Shown here in pieces: positions 46,172 to 55,930 of a stretch of 57,781 nt of DNA. The notes under the pieces are model-generated. The model searched no databases, was not told the origin of the DNA, and saw nothing but the letters and a program-made list of their open reading frames with translations. The stretch comes from Bimuria novae-zelandiae CBS 107.79 (lineage: Eukaryota > Ascomycota > Dothideomycetes > Pleosporales > Didymosphaeriaceae): the NCBI GenBank assembly GCA_010015655.1, contig ML976688.1, positions 316,740 to 374,520 on the forward strand, written 5' to 3'. The position numbers were made by a program, and so were the translations under genes. Position 1 is the first letter of the stretch; each line of letters starts with the position of its first letter.

Positions 46172-47963
46172 TTATTTGTTGCTCGGGTACCAGAACTCCT
46201 CCTGTGGGAAGAACTCCTCCTTGACGAGGCGCGGGGTCGTGAAGCGCAGCAGCGTGTTGGGGCTGCCAGCCTTGTCATTGGTACCGGACGCCCTGCTGCC
46301 GCCAAAGGACTGCTGGCCGATGAGTGCCGCTGTCGTCTTGCAGTCTGGCATGGTTAGCAAACTTCTTCTATACTTTTCTACTGCAAGGGAACTCACTGAT
46401 GTAGAAATTTCCCGCAGAGTATCGCAGAGCGTCTTCGGCTTCCCGGATAGCTGCGCGAGAGTTTGCAAACACTGCACCGGTGAGGGCAAACCCACCTCCC
46501 GTCTGATCGATCTTCTCGAGGATAGAAGACCACTCGGTATCAGGATAGACGTGGATCGCAAGAACCGGGCCGAAGATCTCGTAGTTGAAGAGCTTGTGGT
46601 CGGGCGAGTCGGCTAGGTAGACAGTGGGCTTGACGTAGTAGCCTTCTGAATCGTCGTAGGTGCCACCGGCCAGGAGCTTGAGCGAAGAGTCATTGTTGCT
46701 TTCGTCGATGACAGCCTTGATCTTGTCGAATGAGCGGCGGTGGATCACAGGACCCATGAAAGCCGCGAGGTCCTTGTGCGGGTTGCCCTGTGTAATGGTC
46801 TTGACATCCGCCAGGAACGCATCAATGAACTCTTTTGATCGGGATTGAGGAAGATACAGCCGCGAAGTCGCTGAGCATTTCTGGCCTTGGTACTCGAAAG
46901 AGCCGCGGATGGTGTGCTTGACCGCTGATGAGATATCCGCGGACGGGTGGATGAGCGTGAAGTTTTTGCCAGATGTCTCGCCGACGAGACGTGGGAACTC
47001 GCGGTACGTGTGGGTGCCAATGCCCTGACCGACGCGGGCTTGAAGCTGGCGGAAGACCTCTGAGGAACCAACGAAGCCGAGACCGGCGAAGTCGCGGTGG
47101 TTCAAGATAACCTCATTGATATCCTCTGGGTCGCCGGGGATGAATTGAATCACGTCCGGCGGAAGGCCAGCTTCAAGCAAGATCTCATACACGATTTGGC
47201 TGGCGTAGACATTTGCTGGCGAAGGTTTCCAAAGCACGACATTGCCCATGATAGCAGGGCCGGAAATGAGGTTGCCACCGATGGCGGTGAAGTTGAACGG
47301 TGAAACAGCATACACGAAACCCTCGAGCGGACGGTAGTCCATACGGGACCACATGCCTTCACTGCCTCGATAGGGTTGCCTGCTCAACAGCTCGGCGGCG
47401 TAGTTGGTATTGAGACGGAAGAAGTCAGCCAGCTCGGCTGCCGCATCTACTTCGCCTTGCCAGATGTTCTTACCCTGGCCGAGCATCGTGGCGGCGATAA
47501 GCTTGTAGCGGTACTTCTTTGAGACAAGCTCGGCAGCCTTGATGAAGATGGCTGCGCGGTCTACAAATGGCGTGTCCTGCCATGACTTTTTCGCCTTGAG
47601 GGCTGCGTCGATGGCTTGTACGACCTGTTCCTTGGAAGTGAGGGGGTTGTTGGTGAAGACGGTCTTGTGTTCTGCGGGCAGAACCTGGTCCCATGACTTG
47701 CTCGTCTGCTGTGCTACACCATTGATGAAAATGCTAGACTTCATCGGGATCTGAGCCTGGAGCTCCTTCAAGGCCTTCTCGATCTCTGCCCGTTCAGGTG
47801 AGCCCCTCTCATAGGTTGGATTGGGCTCATTTCGTTCCTGGGGGAGCTGGAATGGTACTGTGGCCGTTGCAGTGGTCTTTGTGCGGATCGGAGTTGAGGA
47901 TCGCAGACGCAAGGGAGCGTTCTGGGATGTGAGTGGCCTAAGCCGTAGAAGAGAGGTAGACAT
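46172..47963 (-). CDS. PUT2: Delta-1-pyrroline-5-carboxylate dehydrogenase, mitochondrial
   Basis: Exons 46397-47963 and 46172-46344 (52 bp intron) give 579 residues, normal for fungal P5CDH (ALDH4 class). The N-terminus is Ser/Thr/Arg-rich (MSTSLLRLRPLTSQNAPLRL), a mitochondrial presequence. The aldehyde dehydrogenase core has GFVYAVSPFNFTAIGGNL, the NAD-site VVLWKPSPAN, GFVGSSEVFR, catalytic-region Glu329 in LVGETSGKN and the nucleophile Cys363 in YQGQKCSATSRLY. The last exon supplies NCKTTAALIGQQSFGGSRASGTNDKAG and the C-terminal FFPQEEFWYPSNK. It oxidises glutamate semialdehyde (from proline) to glutamate in the mitochondrial matrix, the second step of proline use. In many fungi the gene sits in a proline cluster; no PUT1 or PutA-like neighbour is present here. 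Confidence 0.96.
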
Positions 47964-48628
47964 GGCGTGTGGGTACAGTGGTCAAATTGGTGAGCAGCGA
48001 GCAGCCGATGAAGTATTTCAGGTTGGGCTGCTGCTCCTTTTGGCAGCCGAGATCGCAACGCGACGACCCAGTCCGGTGTTTGTGCCCTCCGCACTCCACT
48101 CTTTCAACATCCTCCAAAAAGCGTCGAGATAAAGGAAGTGCGATCGCGCCTTCCGCCCTACGGTCACCTTCCCGTAGCGCGGAAGGTGCGACCCACCAAT
48201 CGCATAAAGAGGAAAGCCCGTATTTCCTTCCCTTTTTGGACGACGCTAGCAATCAAGCCTGCGCCTGCACCAACCATCACCTTTACGCGAAGGCCCGTTC
48301 GCTTCCATAATCACCGGTAGCCCTGAAGGTTGGCTAGCAATTTTCGTCTACTAACCACCTTGTAGATCGTCATTGCTGCTATACGGCCATTCTTTTTCTG
48401 CTATCTGCAGAATGTTTTCGAACCTAACGTAGCAGTGTCGGTGGTTATCTCTTCCGTGAGGCCCTGCAAATGATTGCGTATACGAAAGAGCTCGTTTTTT
48501 TATTCTACCTTGGCGCGCGCCCCATCTGGCCATTATTAACATTATAATATTAAACTTCTCCCTCTTATATCTCCACCTATAACGTATTAATATATTTAAA
48601 AAAAAATACCTATTTCTCGTTATAAGCC
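47964..48628. other. Intergenic with an abrupt AT-rich patch
   Basis: The first ~560 bp include the PUT2 promoter. From 48530 to 48620 the sequence turns abruptly AT-rich (ATTAACATTATAATATT and an A9 run), like a RIPed repeat, just before a chromodomain-like coding scrap. Confidence 0.45.
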
Positions 48629-48894
48629 CTACAGTACCGTGTTAAATGGCTTAGATATGATGACGATCTGGAGTGGTACGACGCGTCCAACTTCAAAAAT
48701 AGCCCGCATAAGCTCCGTGATTTCTACATGGCCAACCCAACTAGTCCAGGGCCTCCCAAAAGGCTGGAGATTTGGGTACAGTGTTGGGATGAGGACAGAG
48801 ATGCGGACGGCCATCCTGATGATAGCAAGCCTGAGAGATTATACACTAGAGGGTCAACGTGTGTTAACTCCTTCATGTACGTTAACGAAATATA
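48629..48894 (+). mobile_element. Chromodomain scrap of a Ty3/gypsy-like element
   Basis: Read from 48629 in frame, the strand gives LQYRVKWLRYDDDLEWYDASNF, KNSPHKLRDFYMANPTSPGPPKRLEIWVQCWDED and so on, to a TAG at 48892. The VKW-x-x-Y-x-x-x-x-x-x-WY...F...SP.KL pattern is that of the C-terminal chromodomain found on fungal chromovirus integrases and their cellular relatives, and the tail after it is familiar from fungal chromodomain proteins. It has no start codon and AT-rich RIP-like DNA directly before it, so it is a fragment. A remnant of a host chromodomain gene is also possible. Confidence 0.6.
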
Positions 48895-49082
48895 GGAGCT
48901 ACAAAGTCATGGCGTTGAGTTTTAATGCAGATCTTAGTCAATTGTTATTCGTCCCTACAGTAAGTCTTCGGATAGACAACCTGCAAACGTCCCAAGGGTT
49001 CATGAACAGATGTGACAGTGTCGTAACACTCCACGCTCGCCACCGACGTGAACGGATCGTACAACCTCGAGGAATCCAACTC

Positions 49083-49905
49083 TCACGGGCACGCCACATC
49101 GTACGCTTCCTTTGGTGCGAAATTGTCCCATCCAATCTCCAGCAAGGTGAAGATTCGAGGTACAGGATACGCTGCGCCCACCCAACAGTGACCTTCATCC
49201 GGACTCAAGGACACCAGCGTAACAGCACCATGCCTGTCAATATCGAAATCTTCAGGTGAAGGTCCCGTCAGCACACTATTGAGGTCGTGCTTATCTACCT
49301 TGACGCAAGCCTGGTATCGCGGCCAGTCGCTTCCGTCACCATGCTCCTTGACCCATTTCTTGAACCGCCTATGCAAACTGTTAGGATGCCCTCATTCCAG
49401 AGTCGTTTCTGATCTTCATGTACCTCCCCACCTTCTCCACACTCGCGTTCTTCAAACCCTTGGCATCTTCCTGAACGCACCAATCGATTCTCCAAAACAG
49501 ATCTTCCGCGCCCTCTCCCCTCAGATTCAAAAACGTTTGCTCGGTCAAGTGGCCCATGAAACGGTCCCATTTCTCCTGACTGTCGTACGTGCAGCGGTAG
49601 ATAACGAAGCCAAAATCGGTGTCTGGGTTCTCGTCGAGGACTTCTTTGAGGTGCACGCAGTCGGCGCCGGTTTCTGTAGGGGTGGTGGTTATACCCAGGA
49701 TTCTATTCTGCTTTGCTCGCAGATGTTGTTTGATCGTGCGCTTGCGGGCAGAGCTGGAGATTGGGGCGGCGGCGGGTTGTGAGTCGTTTGAACATGATTC
49801 CCAGGCGTCGTCTTCTGGTTCGGTGACTGTGTTGGCGGTTGAGCGTGTCGATACCATGGCTGGGGTGAAGAAAGAACGAGAGAAAGTTCCCGTAGATTGC
49901 GGCAC
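49083..49905 (-). CDS. Fungal-specific hypothetical protein
   Basis: Exons 49424-49905 and 49083-49377 flank a 46 bp intron ending CTAACAG and give 258 residues; the second ATG at 49857 (MVSTRSTANT) is an alternative start. After a low-complexity N-terminus the core reads LKEVLDENPDTDFGFVIYRCTYDSQEKWDRFMGHL, LFWRIDWCVQEDAK, then across the intron LHRRFKKWVKEHGDGSDWPRYQACVKVDKHDLNSVL. I recognise this layout (GFVIYRCTY, DWxVQED, RFxxWV, PRYxxCVxVD) from a widespread uncharacterised family of filamentous ascomycetes, often present in many copies. No enzymatic motif is evident and no function is known to me. The C-terminus (APKEAYDVACP) is short, so the last part may be lost. Confidence 0.7.
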
Positions 49906-50106
49906 TTATGGGGCTCTGGATTGCTAAGTAATGTGATCGAGCGGATTGCTGGATCCGGCGTCGTGTGTGCGGTGCGGGGATGCGCCTGGTAGAGTGGAGG
50001 CGGAGCGTTAAGCCTTGTATCTGCGGGTGCAAGGCTGAAGTCCGGACTGCTACCCGCGCATTTGGTGAATGTGTTTGAGGTGACATGCGATGTTCTTGAC
50101 TGCGCC
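49906..50106. other. Upstream region of the 49.1-49.9 kb gene
   Basis: The 200 bp hold the promoter of the minus-strand hypothetical gene. No other feature. Confidence 0.35.
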
Positions 50107-50220
50107 CGCCGTCGGTCTTAGCTCTTCCTTGTGGTTTGTTGAAAGTAATCCTGACTATGCTCTGTTCTCCACAGTTTCTCAATTTCAACGAACCAGAAGG
50201 AAGAGCTAAGACCGACGGCG
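50107..50220. repeat. Inverted repeat able to form a 38 bp hairpin stem
   Basis: Arms 50107-50144 and 50183-50220 are reverse complements over 38 positions with two mismatches. The outer 24 bp (CGCCGTCGGTCTTAGCTCTT...) match perfectly. The spacer is 38 bp and reads GTAATC...CCACAG, so it could be spliced as a tiny intron on the plus strand. Both strands encode the peptide GRAKTDG across an arm, as expected of an inverted duplication. Confidence 0.75.
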
Positions 50221-51239
50221 TAGTCAGGTTTCTACCTAATGGTATGGTTCTGACAGGAGGTCACCTCCGTATGGATGAGGCAAGACATCGCACTTATGGT
50301 ATATATACGCCGCAGGAGCTTGCCTTCTTTACCCATGGTACACTACGCTAAGTAGGGCGGTGGCTAGATACCACCGTGCGGCCATGTTCGGCTTCAACAT
50401 GCATATTTTTAGACTGGGTTTCTACTCTTACGAGACAGATCAAAACCCGTAGTTCATGCTCCTACGCATGTCTTCTTTTGTGTAATATTTCTCGGTCATT
50501 GCTTTGAAGGAATTTCTCACTGCAGGAAGAAGTAATAGTCCTCAACGCGAAACTTGCTAATACTCCGTCCTCCATGAGGCTCGGGCTGTTCTGTGCATAT
50601 AGCATTGGCATAGTTTCAAGGTCTTATATTTAGAGCATGTTTTGTACCGAGATTACACCACGAGAAGTCGGGTACGTCCGTCGGACTCTGACCTGGGGCG
50701 AGGTTTTGCTATTGAACCACGTAGGAAGCACCGACCGTCTCTTAAGTTCTGTCTAGATGCGGAGCTTTGCTGACTGCATGAACGGAAATGCCTCTAAAAC
50801 TTCCATGTTGAAAGCTCCTATCTAACAGCCGTTTAGCTATAAGCACTTCCGTAGAGGTAACCATACGTGTAGTTTACAAGTAAATAATCGGGATGCACTT
50901 CCCATATAAGATTCGCATGTACCATGTCTCTTTTGTTGTCCCTTCTCCTCTATCCCGTGTTACTCTTTGCAATAGTTGTTTCCTTTCTGTTGCTATGTAC
51001 GCTCATTTAGTTACATTATTTCCTGTCCATTTTTATTTATTTAATACCATGCGAGTCTCTTCCAGCCGTAGCTTCTAGCTTCTAGGTTTTCTGTCCTTCT
51101 TCTTTGCCTATGGGCTAGTCATCCCAAATGAACAGTAAGCCTACAATACTGTACTGAGTCTTTTGTAGCCGATAACCATGCCAGGCGTGAGGCTCTGGGC
51201 CTTCCACTAATAGAGAGTACACCTAATTGCCATGGACTG
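50221..51239. other. Gene-poor 1 kb
   Basis: A 71-codon plus-strand frame runs through the hairpin to 50351 (FLPNGMVLTGGHLRMDEARHR) but has no recognisable family. The rest contains nothing I can support. Confidence 0.35.
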
Positions 51240-52402
51240 TTGGAAGATGCCCAAGATGACTTTAACAATCTCGAGAGACGCGAGGGCGTCATTCTGAAAG
51301 CCCGCAGGGGAGGTCGCGGTGGTTCCCGGCCGTCCAGGCCACGCCCACAACGTCATCAGCGACCCAAACCGTCCCCCAGGCCATCCTCTAAGCCCAAACC
51401 ACCCAATTCACGCAAGCCAAAGCCTTCCTCGAAGAAATCCACTTCTAGCAAGGTCTCGAAGAAGCCAACTTCTAGCAAGGCCACGAAAAATGTCTGGCCT
51501 AAGCCGGCAGTTCCCTACCTCACGGCCGCCATCAATCCTTGCAACCGCTGGATTGACTGCACCGATGAAGGCTCTTTTGACCTTATTGCTAGAGGCGTGA
51601 ATGTCCAGGAGTAGACTGTCAACGTAGACCTCGAGATTACGGCGACGCCTGAGCCTACCGTCACTCCGGAGGCCAGTCTTGACAAGCGTGACGTCCGAAC
51701 GCAAAAGCCCGTTATTAGTGCTATGACCTTGGTGATCAAAAACCTTGGCTACCCTGGTTCGGGACAACTCTTTAAAAAACCGGGCGTGGCGAGAAACTCG
51801 TATAAGTTTGCTTTAGATGCGATAGATAACCTAAAGTTTAAGAATTTATTACCGAAGCCGAACTCGGCAACGCCGAACACTTCTTCGGCGTCAAGCTACC
51901 TACCGACCTCGCCGTGGAATGGAATTCTTTCATCCGGGTACACCTCGCCTCTACAGGCACCACAGCGCAGTCCTGGGCACGCGCTCAGATCGGCGTAGCA
52001 CAGAATATGATCAAGAAGGAGATCACCAACCTCGAGGGAAAGAAGCGGCGCCTGAATGCATTGGAGAAGAAGAACGATAAGAAATACCGCAACAAGGTCA
52101 ATGCAGATTACAATAGATTGGCAACGGAGATGGCGGCGCAGAAGAGACAGGTTGCGGCGCACAACAGGAGAATCCAGGCTCTGCGGCAAGCGGCGCAGAG
52201 CCAGGCGAACCTGACGAGCCTGGGGGCGGAGATTAAGGCGAAGGAGAAGGTGGAACTGAAGTATAATCTTGCGGAGCGGAAGAGGGCGATGCTGGTAAGC
52301 AGTGGAGTGGCGAAGATCATTGCGGGCTTCAAGAAGGATCAGAGAGTGCTGACGAAGTATAGCGGGAAGATTGCGACCAAGCTGAAGATGTCCACGCCAT
52401 AG
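51240..52402 (+). pseudogene. Broken gene for a Lys-rich protein with a dibasic site
   Basis: One protein can be followed through three segments on the plus strand. The first (51240-51611) is basic and Pro/Ser/Lys-rich, ending NRWIDCTDEGSFDLIARGVNVQE. A TAG at 51612-51614 interrupts it, and the same frame then continues TVNVDLEITATPEPTVTPEASLDKRDVRT to about 51850. There a one-base shift is needed to pass from NLKFKNL to ITEAELGNAEHFFGVKLPTDLAVEW, which runs to the stop at 52402 through a long Lys/Ala/Gln helix region. The Leu-Asp-Lys-Arg site is typical of Kex2 processing in secreted proproteins, but no signal peptide or in-frame ATG was found upstream. Two lesions with otherwise well-kept coding suggest a recent loss. 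I do not recognise the family. Confidence 0.55.
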
Positions 52403-52914
52403 GCTGTGCCTGCGTAGCATCTGGTGTCGAGAGAGTAGGGCTTGGATAGGCGGTATATGGGTGTTTGAGGAGGGTAGGAAGTTGGTTTCTACGCGGGAAT
52501 GTACTTCACATACTTGTATTTTCATTCAAACACTTTGGCCCCCTATGTAGGCATCAACCAAATCGCTTTTGCACGCTCTAGAGATCACACGTGAACAAAG
52601 AGTCAGCCCAGTGAGGAAAACATTGCATAGACCAAGCGGAAGGTTCGCCGGAACTACCTCCGGTAGCATTGGCATAGTGAGCAAGAGCCTCATGGCTGTC
52701 CAGGTCCTTCCTGGGGCCGCACGCCGCATGACCTGGGGAATTCTAAGTGCCCTCCTGCGTGACCATTCACTAATGACTGTGTATAGGATAGCTAACTCTG
52801 CGTAATTTTTACATGCAACCTAACCTCTAGGCTAAGGACAAGCGAAAGCTAGTGCTTGTAGGCATTGACAAGATTAGACGTGTGAGCGTAGCTCTAAGTC
52901 GCTGTACGTTCTAA
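52403..52914. other. Border between genic DNA and the repeat block
   Basis: Ordinary-composition sequence with no recognised gene. It ends at the left terminus of the fold-back element. Confidence 0.4.
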
Positions 52915-53503
52915 GTACCGCGCCGAGACAGTCAATGCGCGGCTTTTTACTAGTTAAATTTAGAATAACTGGCAACTTTAAAGCCGTATAAATCTTTAAC
53001 TACTTGATATTTTTAAATAATTTTTTAAAATATTAGATATTACGTATATTAACTATAGACCTATTAGATAATATTATATAACTATAGTAAAAATAGGAAG
53101 TAAAAAAGATTTACGCTTTTACTAGTAAAAAGCCTATTTTTTACTTTTAAATAACTTTTGTGATACTTTATAATAAAGTCCAAAATATTTATAGCTTTAT
53201 TAGATATTTATGTAATACCTAACTTTAAGACTTTATTATAAGGTATTACAAAAGTTATTTAAAGTAAAAAAAAATAGGCTTTTTACTAGTAAAAGCGTTA
53301 GTCTTTTTTAATTACTATTTTTACTATAGTTATATAATATATCTATAGCTAATATACTTAATATCTTATATTTTAAAAATTTATTTAAAAATATTAGGTA
53401 GTTAAAGAGTTACACAGCTTTAAAGTTGTCAGTTTTTCTAAATTTAATTAGTAAAAAGCCGCACATTAACTGTCTCTGCGCACTGACTGTCTCGGCACGG
53501 TAC
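52915..53503. mobile_element. Fold-back (long palindrome) element, non-coding
   Basis: Almost the whole 589 bp is one imperfect palindrome. The left end GTACCGCGCCGAGACAGTCA matches the reverse complement of the right end with one C/T difference. Pairing then continues through GCGGCTTTTTACTAG, GCAACTTTAAAGC, TTTTACTAGTAAAAAGCCTA and CAAAAGTTATTTAAA to a loop near 53200. The right arm has an extra ~20 bp duplication at its tip. The outermost bases can be read as a TA on each side, a possible TA target duplication. AT-rich and without a coding frame, it is a MITE-like fold-back element. A related end begins at 57696. Confidence 0.8.
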
Positions 53504-53871
53504 GGCGTGATGCGCGGGGACCACCAAAACACCCTACTTTTAATACGCGACAACTCCATTAATATAGGTCTAATTTAAGCTACAATTAATAATATTAAAT
53601 TATTAAACTAGGTAAAACTTTCTTATATATAAAAATTACTACTTAATATAGTATTATATAGTCTATATTAATTTAAAGGTATTAAGGAATTATGCGCTGT
53701 ATATAAGTTAAGAACTCTAACTAGTAAAAGCCTACCTTATAGTAAGTGCAGGAGCTTATATAATATATTAAAAGACTTATAAAGAAATATATACCTCTTA
53801 CTAAAGAGATAATACAGAACTTTGCCTTTATAATTAGGCTAGTAAATGGGTTAAGGGTTACCAAGCTCAGG
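53504..53871. other. AT-rich RIPed DNA, no gene
   Basis: Very AT-rich with stops in all frames. No coding relic could be identified. Confidence 0.4.
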
Positions 53872-53904
53872 GTAGGATTAGGTTAGGGTCGCATAGATAT
53901 TAGG
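53872..53904 (+). repeat. Telomere-like repeat fragment left of the solo LTR
   Basis: AGGATTAGGTTAGGG followed by a diverged stretch and ATTAGG. These are units of the fungal telomere repeat TTAGGG and its TTAGG variant. Confidence 0.6.
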
Positions 53905-54136
53905 TGTCACGGTACCTCTAGTATCCGCAACACCTTGGCTGCGCTATTGCCAAAGTACTAGCGCTAGCCCGTGCATCCCTGCACATTCTATCTACAGCAC
54001 CTATTTATATAGCCTTGTCTGCCTGTATTCCTGCTCCTTAGCTGTCCTCTTGTATTACACCTGAGTATGTACACAGTAGCCTAGTTAATCAAGCTCTCTG
54101 AGTTCCTAATTTAGCGACCTGTAGCCTCTCGTGACA
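53905..54136. mobile_element. Solo LTR, 232 bp, with TTAGG target duplication
   Basis: The segment starts TGTCACG and ends CGTGACA, the TG...CA form of retrotransposon LTRs with a 7 bp terminal inverted repeat. It is flanked on both sides by TTAGG (53900-53904 and 54137-54141), a 5 bp target duplication. Its base composition is normal, unlike the RIPed AT-rich DNA around it, so it is probably young. No second LTR or internal region adjoins, so the element was lost by LTR-LTR recombination. Confidence 0.8.
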
Positions 54137-54230
54137 TTAGGTTAAAGTCAGGTTAGGGTTATACTAGTGTAGATATAGGTTAGGTTAGATTATTAAAGCG
54201 TTAGGTTAGGGTTAGGTTAAGGTTATACTA
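54137..54230 (+). repeat. Interstitial telomere-like repeats, right of the solo LTR
   Basis: Irregular runs of TTAGGTTAGGG type (for example near 54144-54160 and 54173-54188, and GTTAGGTTAGGGTTAGG near 54200) with interruptions. They resemble degenerate telomere units. Confidence 0.65.
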
Positions 54231-54457
54231 ACTATATTAGATTTTACTAATCCTATTTGGATAGGCCTAACGCTTAGTATATAAAGGATTTCTTAGGATC
54301 GTTAACAATTTAACGCTAGTATAGCTTAATTATAATACTTTTAGAACGTTACTTTTAATAACTATCTATAATAATTTTTATATAAAATTAATAAAAACTA
54401 GAAAAATTTAATATAGACACTAGTAACCTAACCTATACCCACACTAGTGCTAAAAAG

Positions 54458-54537
54458 TTAGGTCAGGATTAGGTTAGGGTTAGGTTAGGGTTAGGGTCTT
54501 ATATAATATAACCTAATCCTAACCCAACCCTAACCTA
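54458..54537. repeat. Head-to-head telomere-like repeats
   Basis: G-rich units (GTTAGGTCAGGATTAGGTTAG...GTTAGGG) run from about 54458 to 54497. After a 12 bp AT spacer, C-rich units (CCTAATCCTAACCCAACCC...) run from 54511 to 54537. The arrays are inverted relative to each other, so their 3' G-rich ends face inward, the geometry of two joined telomeres. Confidence 0.7.
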
Positions 54538-54724
54538 TTTACCAGCCTATTTATAATAGTAAAAGAGCTAGTTAGTAGCAGCTAGGTTGTCTATTTTATT
54601 AATTAATGTAGTATTTATCTTATTTTATAATATATAGTCGCTATAGTTAGTAATTACTATAATACTAATTTAGTAGATAAATATTACCTTTATTTCTATT
54701 TTTTGTATAGTAAAATTAATTAAT

Positions 54725-54945
54725 ATTGCATGAATTGTTGGATAGGCTCTCACTAGTGAAAGAAAAGGAACTGAAAACGGATTACATTCGAAGATTGATG
54801 ATGATTGTTGTCTACGTGTGGATGCTACAGAGGTGTACATGCTCTTGTCCAAGTAGGACCGAAGTAGGATCGAGGCGGTCTGTTGGGCATCATTGGGCAG
54901 CCAATGCACCTACCAATGCCCATGATCCGACATGAATCCACATTA
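54725..54945. other. Non-RIPed island, unidentified
   Basis: About 220 bp of balanced base composition between AT-rich blocks. No coding motif or terminal repeat was recognised; it may be unique DNA between elements. Confidence 0.4.
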
Positions 54946-54959
54946 TATTTATAATATAG

Positions 54960-55700
54960 ACAAGACCGGCTACCTAATTAGTATTATTAGTGAATTAAAA
55001 AAGATATTTAGCAGATAAATATAAAAGAAGAAGGAGGGTAAGATGTTACTTTAAAATAGTAATTACGCGTCGATTATGCTCTTAGTATATATTTACGCTA
55101 ATAGATTAGCTCTGCTAGTAAGCCTTATTTATAAGGCCATTAATAAGGGCATCTAATTAAGCTAGGTAAAGAATATTAAGGTACGATATTATAAAGTCTT
55201 TATTACTTTATCCTTTAGCTAGATAAATAATACTATTAGGCTTACCTAGCTTAAGCAAGTGTTTAATTACTATATAAAAGAGAGGATTTAATAGTTATAT
55301 TAATCTTTAATTCTAGATAGCTATAGATCTTATATTACTATAGACTTTATTAATTACTGTAAATAGAATAAGATTTTTATTACTATTTTATCTTCTTATT
55401 TAACTTATACGTTTTAGCTACTTAATATTATAATATTTAAGCCTTTATTCATAGCTTACTAAGTAAAGTTTTTAAAATACCTTTATATACGCTAAGGCTT
55501 AGCTTTTATTTTAAAAGGTATAGAAAGACTTTTTTAAAGCAATAGATATTTTATTAGTAAATCTTATATAACTCTTAATAGACTTACTAGACTTTAAAAA
55601 AATAAGAGAAAGCTGTCTAGTATTACTTAAGAATTATAACTAAAAATAAATAAATAGGCTTATATAATTAGTAGTTAAGGATTAATGTAATTAAGAAATA
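54960..55700 (+). mobile_element. RIPed Fot1/pogo-like DDE transposon relic
   Basis: Translated through its many TAG/TAA stops, the plus strand gives LILDSYRSYITIDFINYCK-NKIFITIL-SYLTYTF-LLNIIIFKPL. This is a decayed form of the pogo/Fot1 DDE_1 block (LILDGHxSHxTxEFxxYC...NKI...LPPHTSHxLQPLDxxxFxPLK). Downstream text also has the pattern of the helix that follows. Ends were not found. The copy cannot encode a protein. Confidence 0.6.
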
Positions 55701-55930
55701 AAAATGCTTTATTAATCACTCGACTACCTATTTATCTAAAATATGCTACTTAAACGTAGAGTAGATAAGATTAAGTAGGTACTATTTATTAAAAAAAAAG
55801 AAAAAAAGTAAAACTGTAGATTTAATAGTATTAAGGGTATTATAGTACAGTAGTTTTTTAACTACTAAAAAAGTAAGGGAGGGGCGTGTTTATTAATTTA
55901 TTAAAAAGTAAAAAAATGAGTAGTAGTAGG

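Noticed and set aside
48639..49259. 206-codon plus-strand frame
   Set aside because: It crosses both the chromodomain scrap (which reads in another frame) and the antisense of the hypothetical gene, so it is a chance opening.
55800..55860. A-rich tracts that might be a poly(A) tail of a LINE
   Set aside because: They sit in generally AT-rich RIPed DNA and no reverse transcriptase relic lies upstream.
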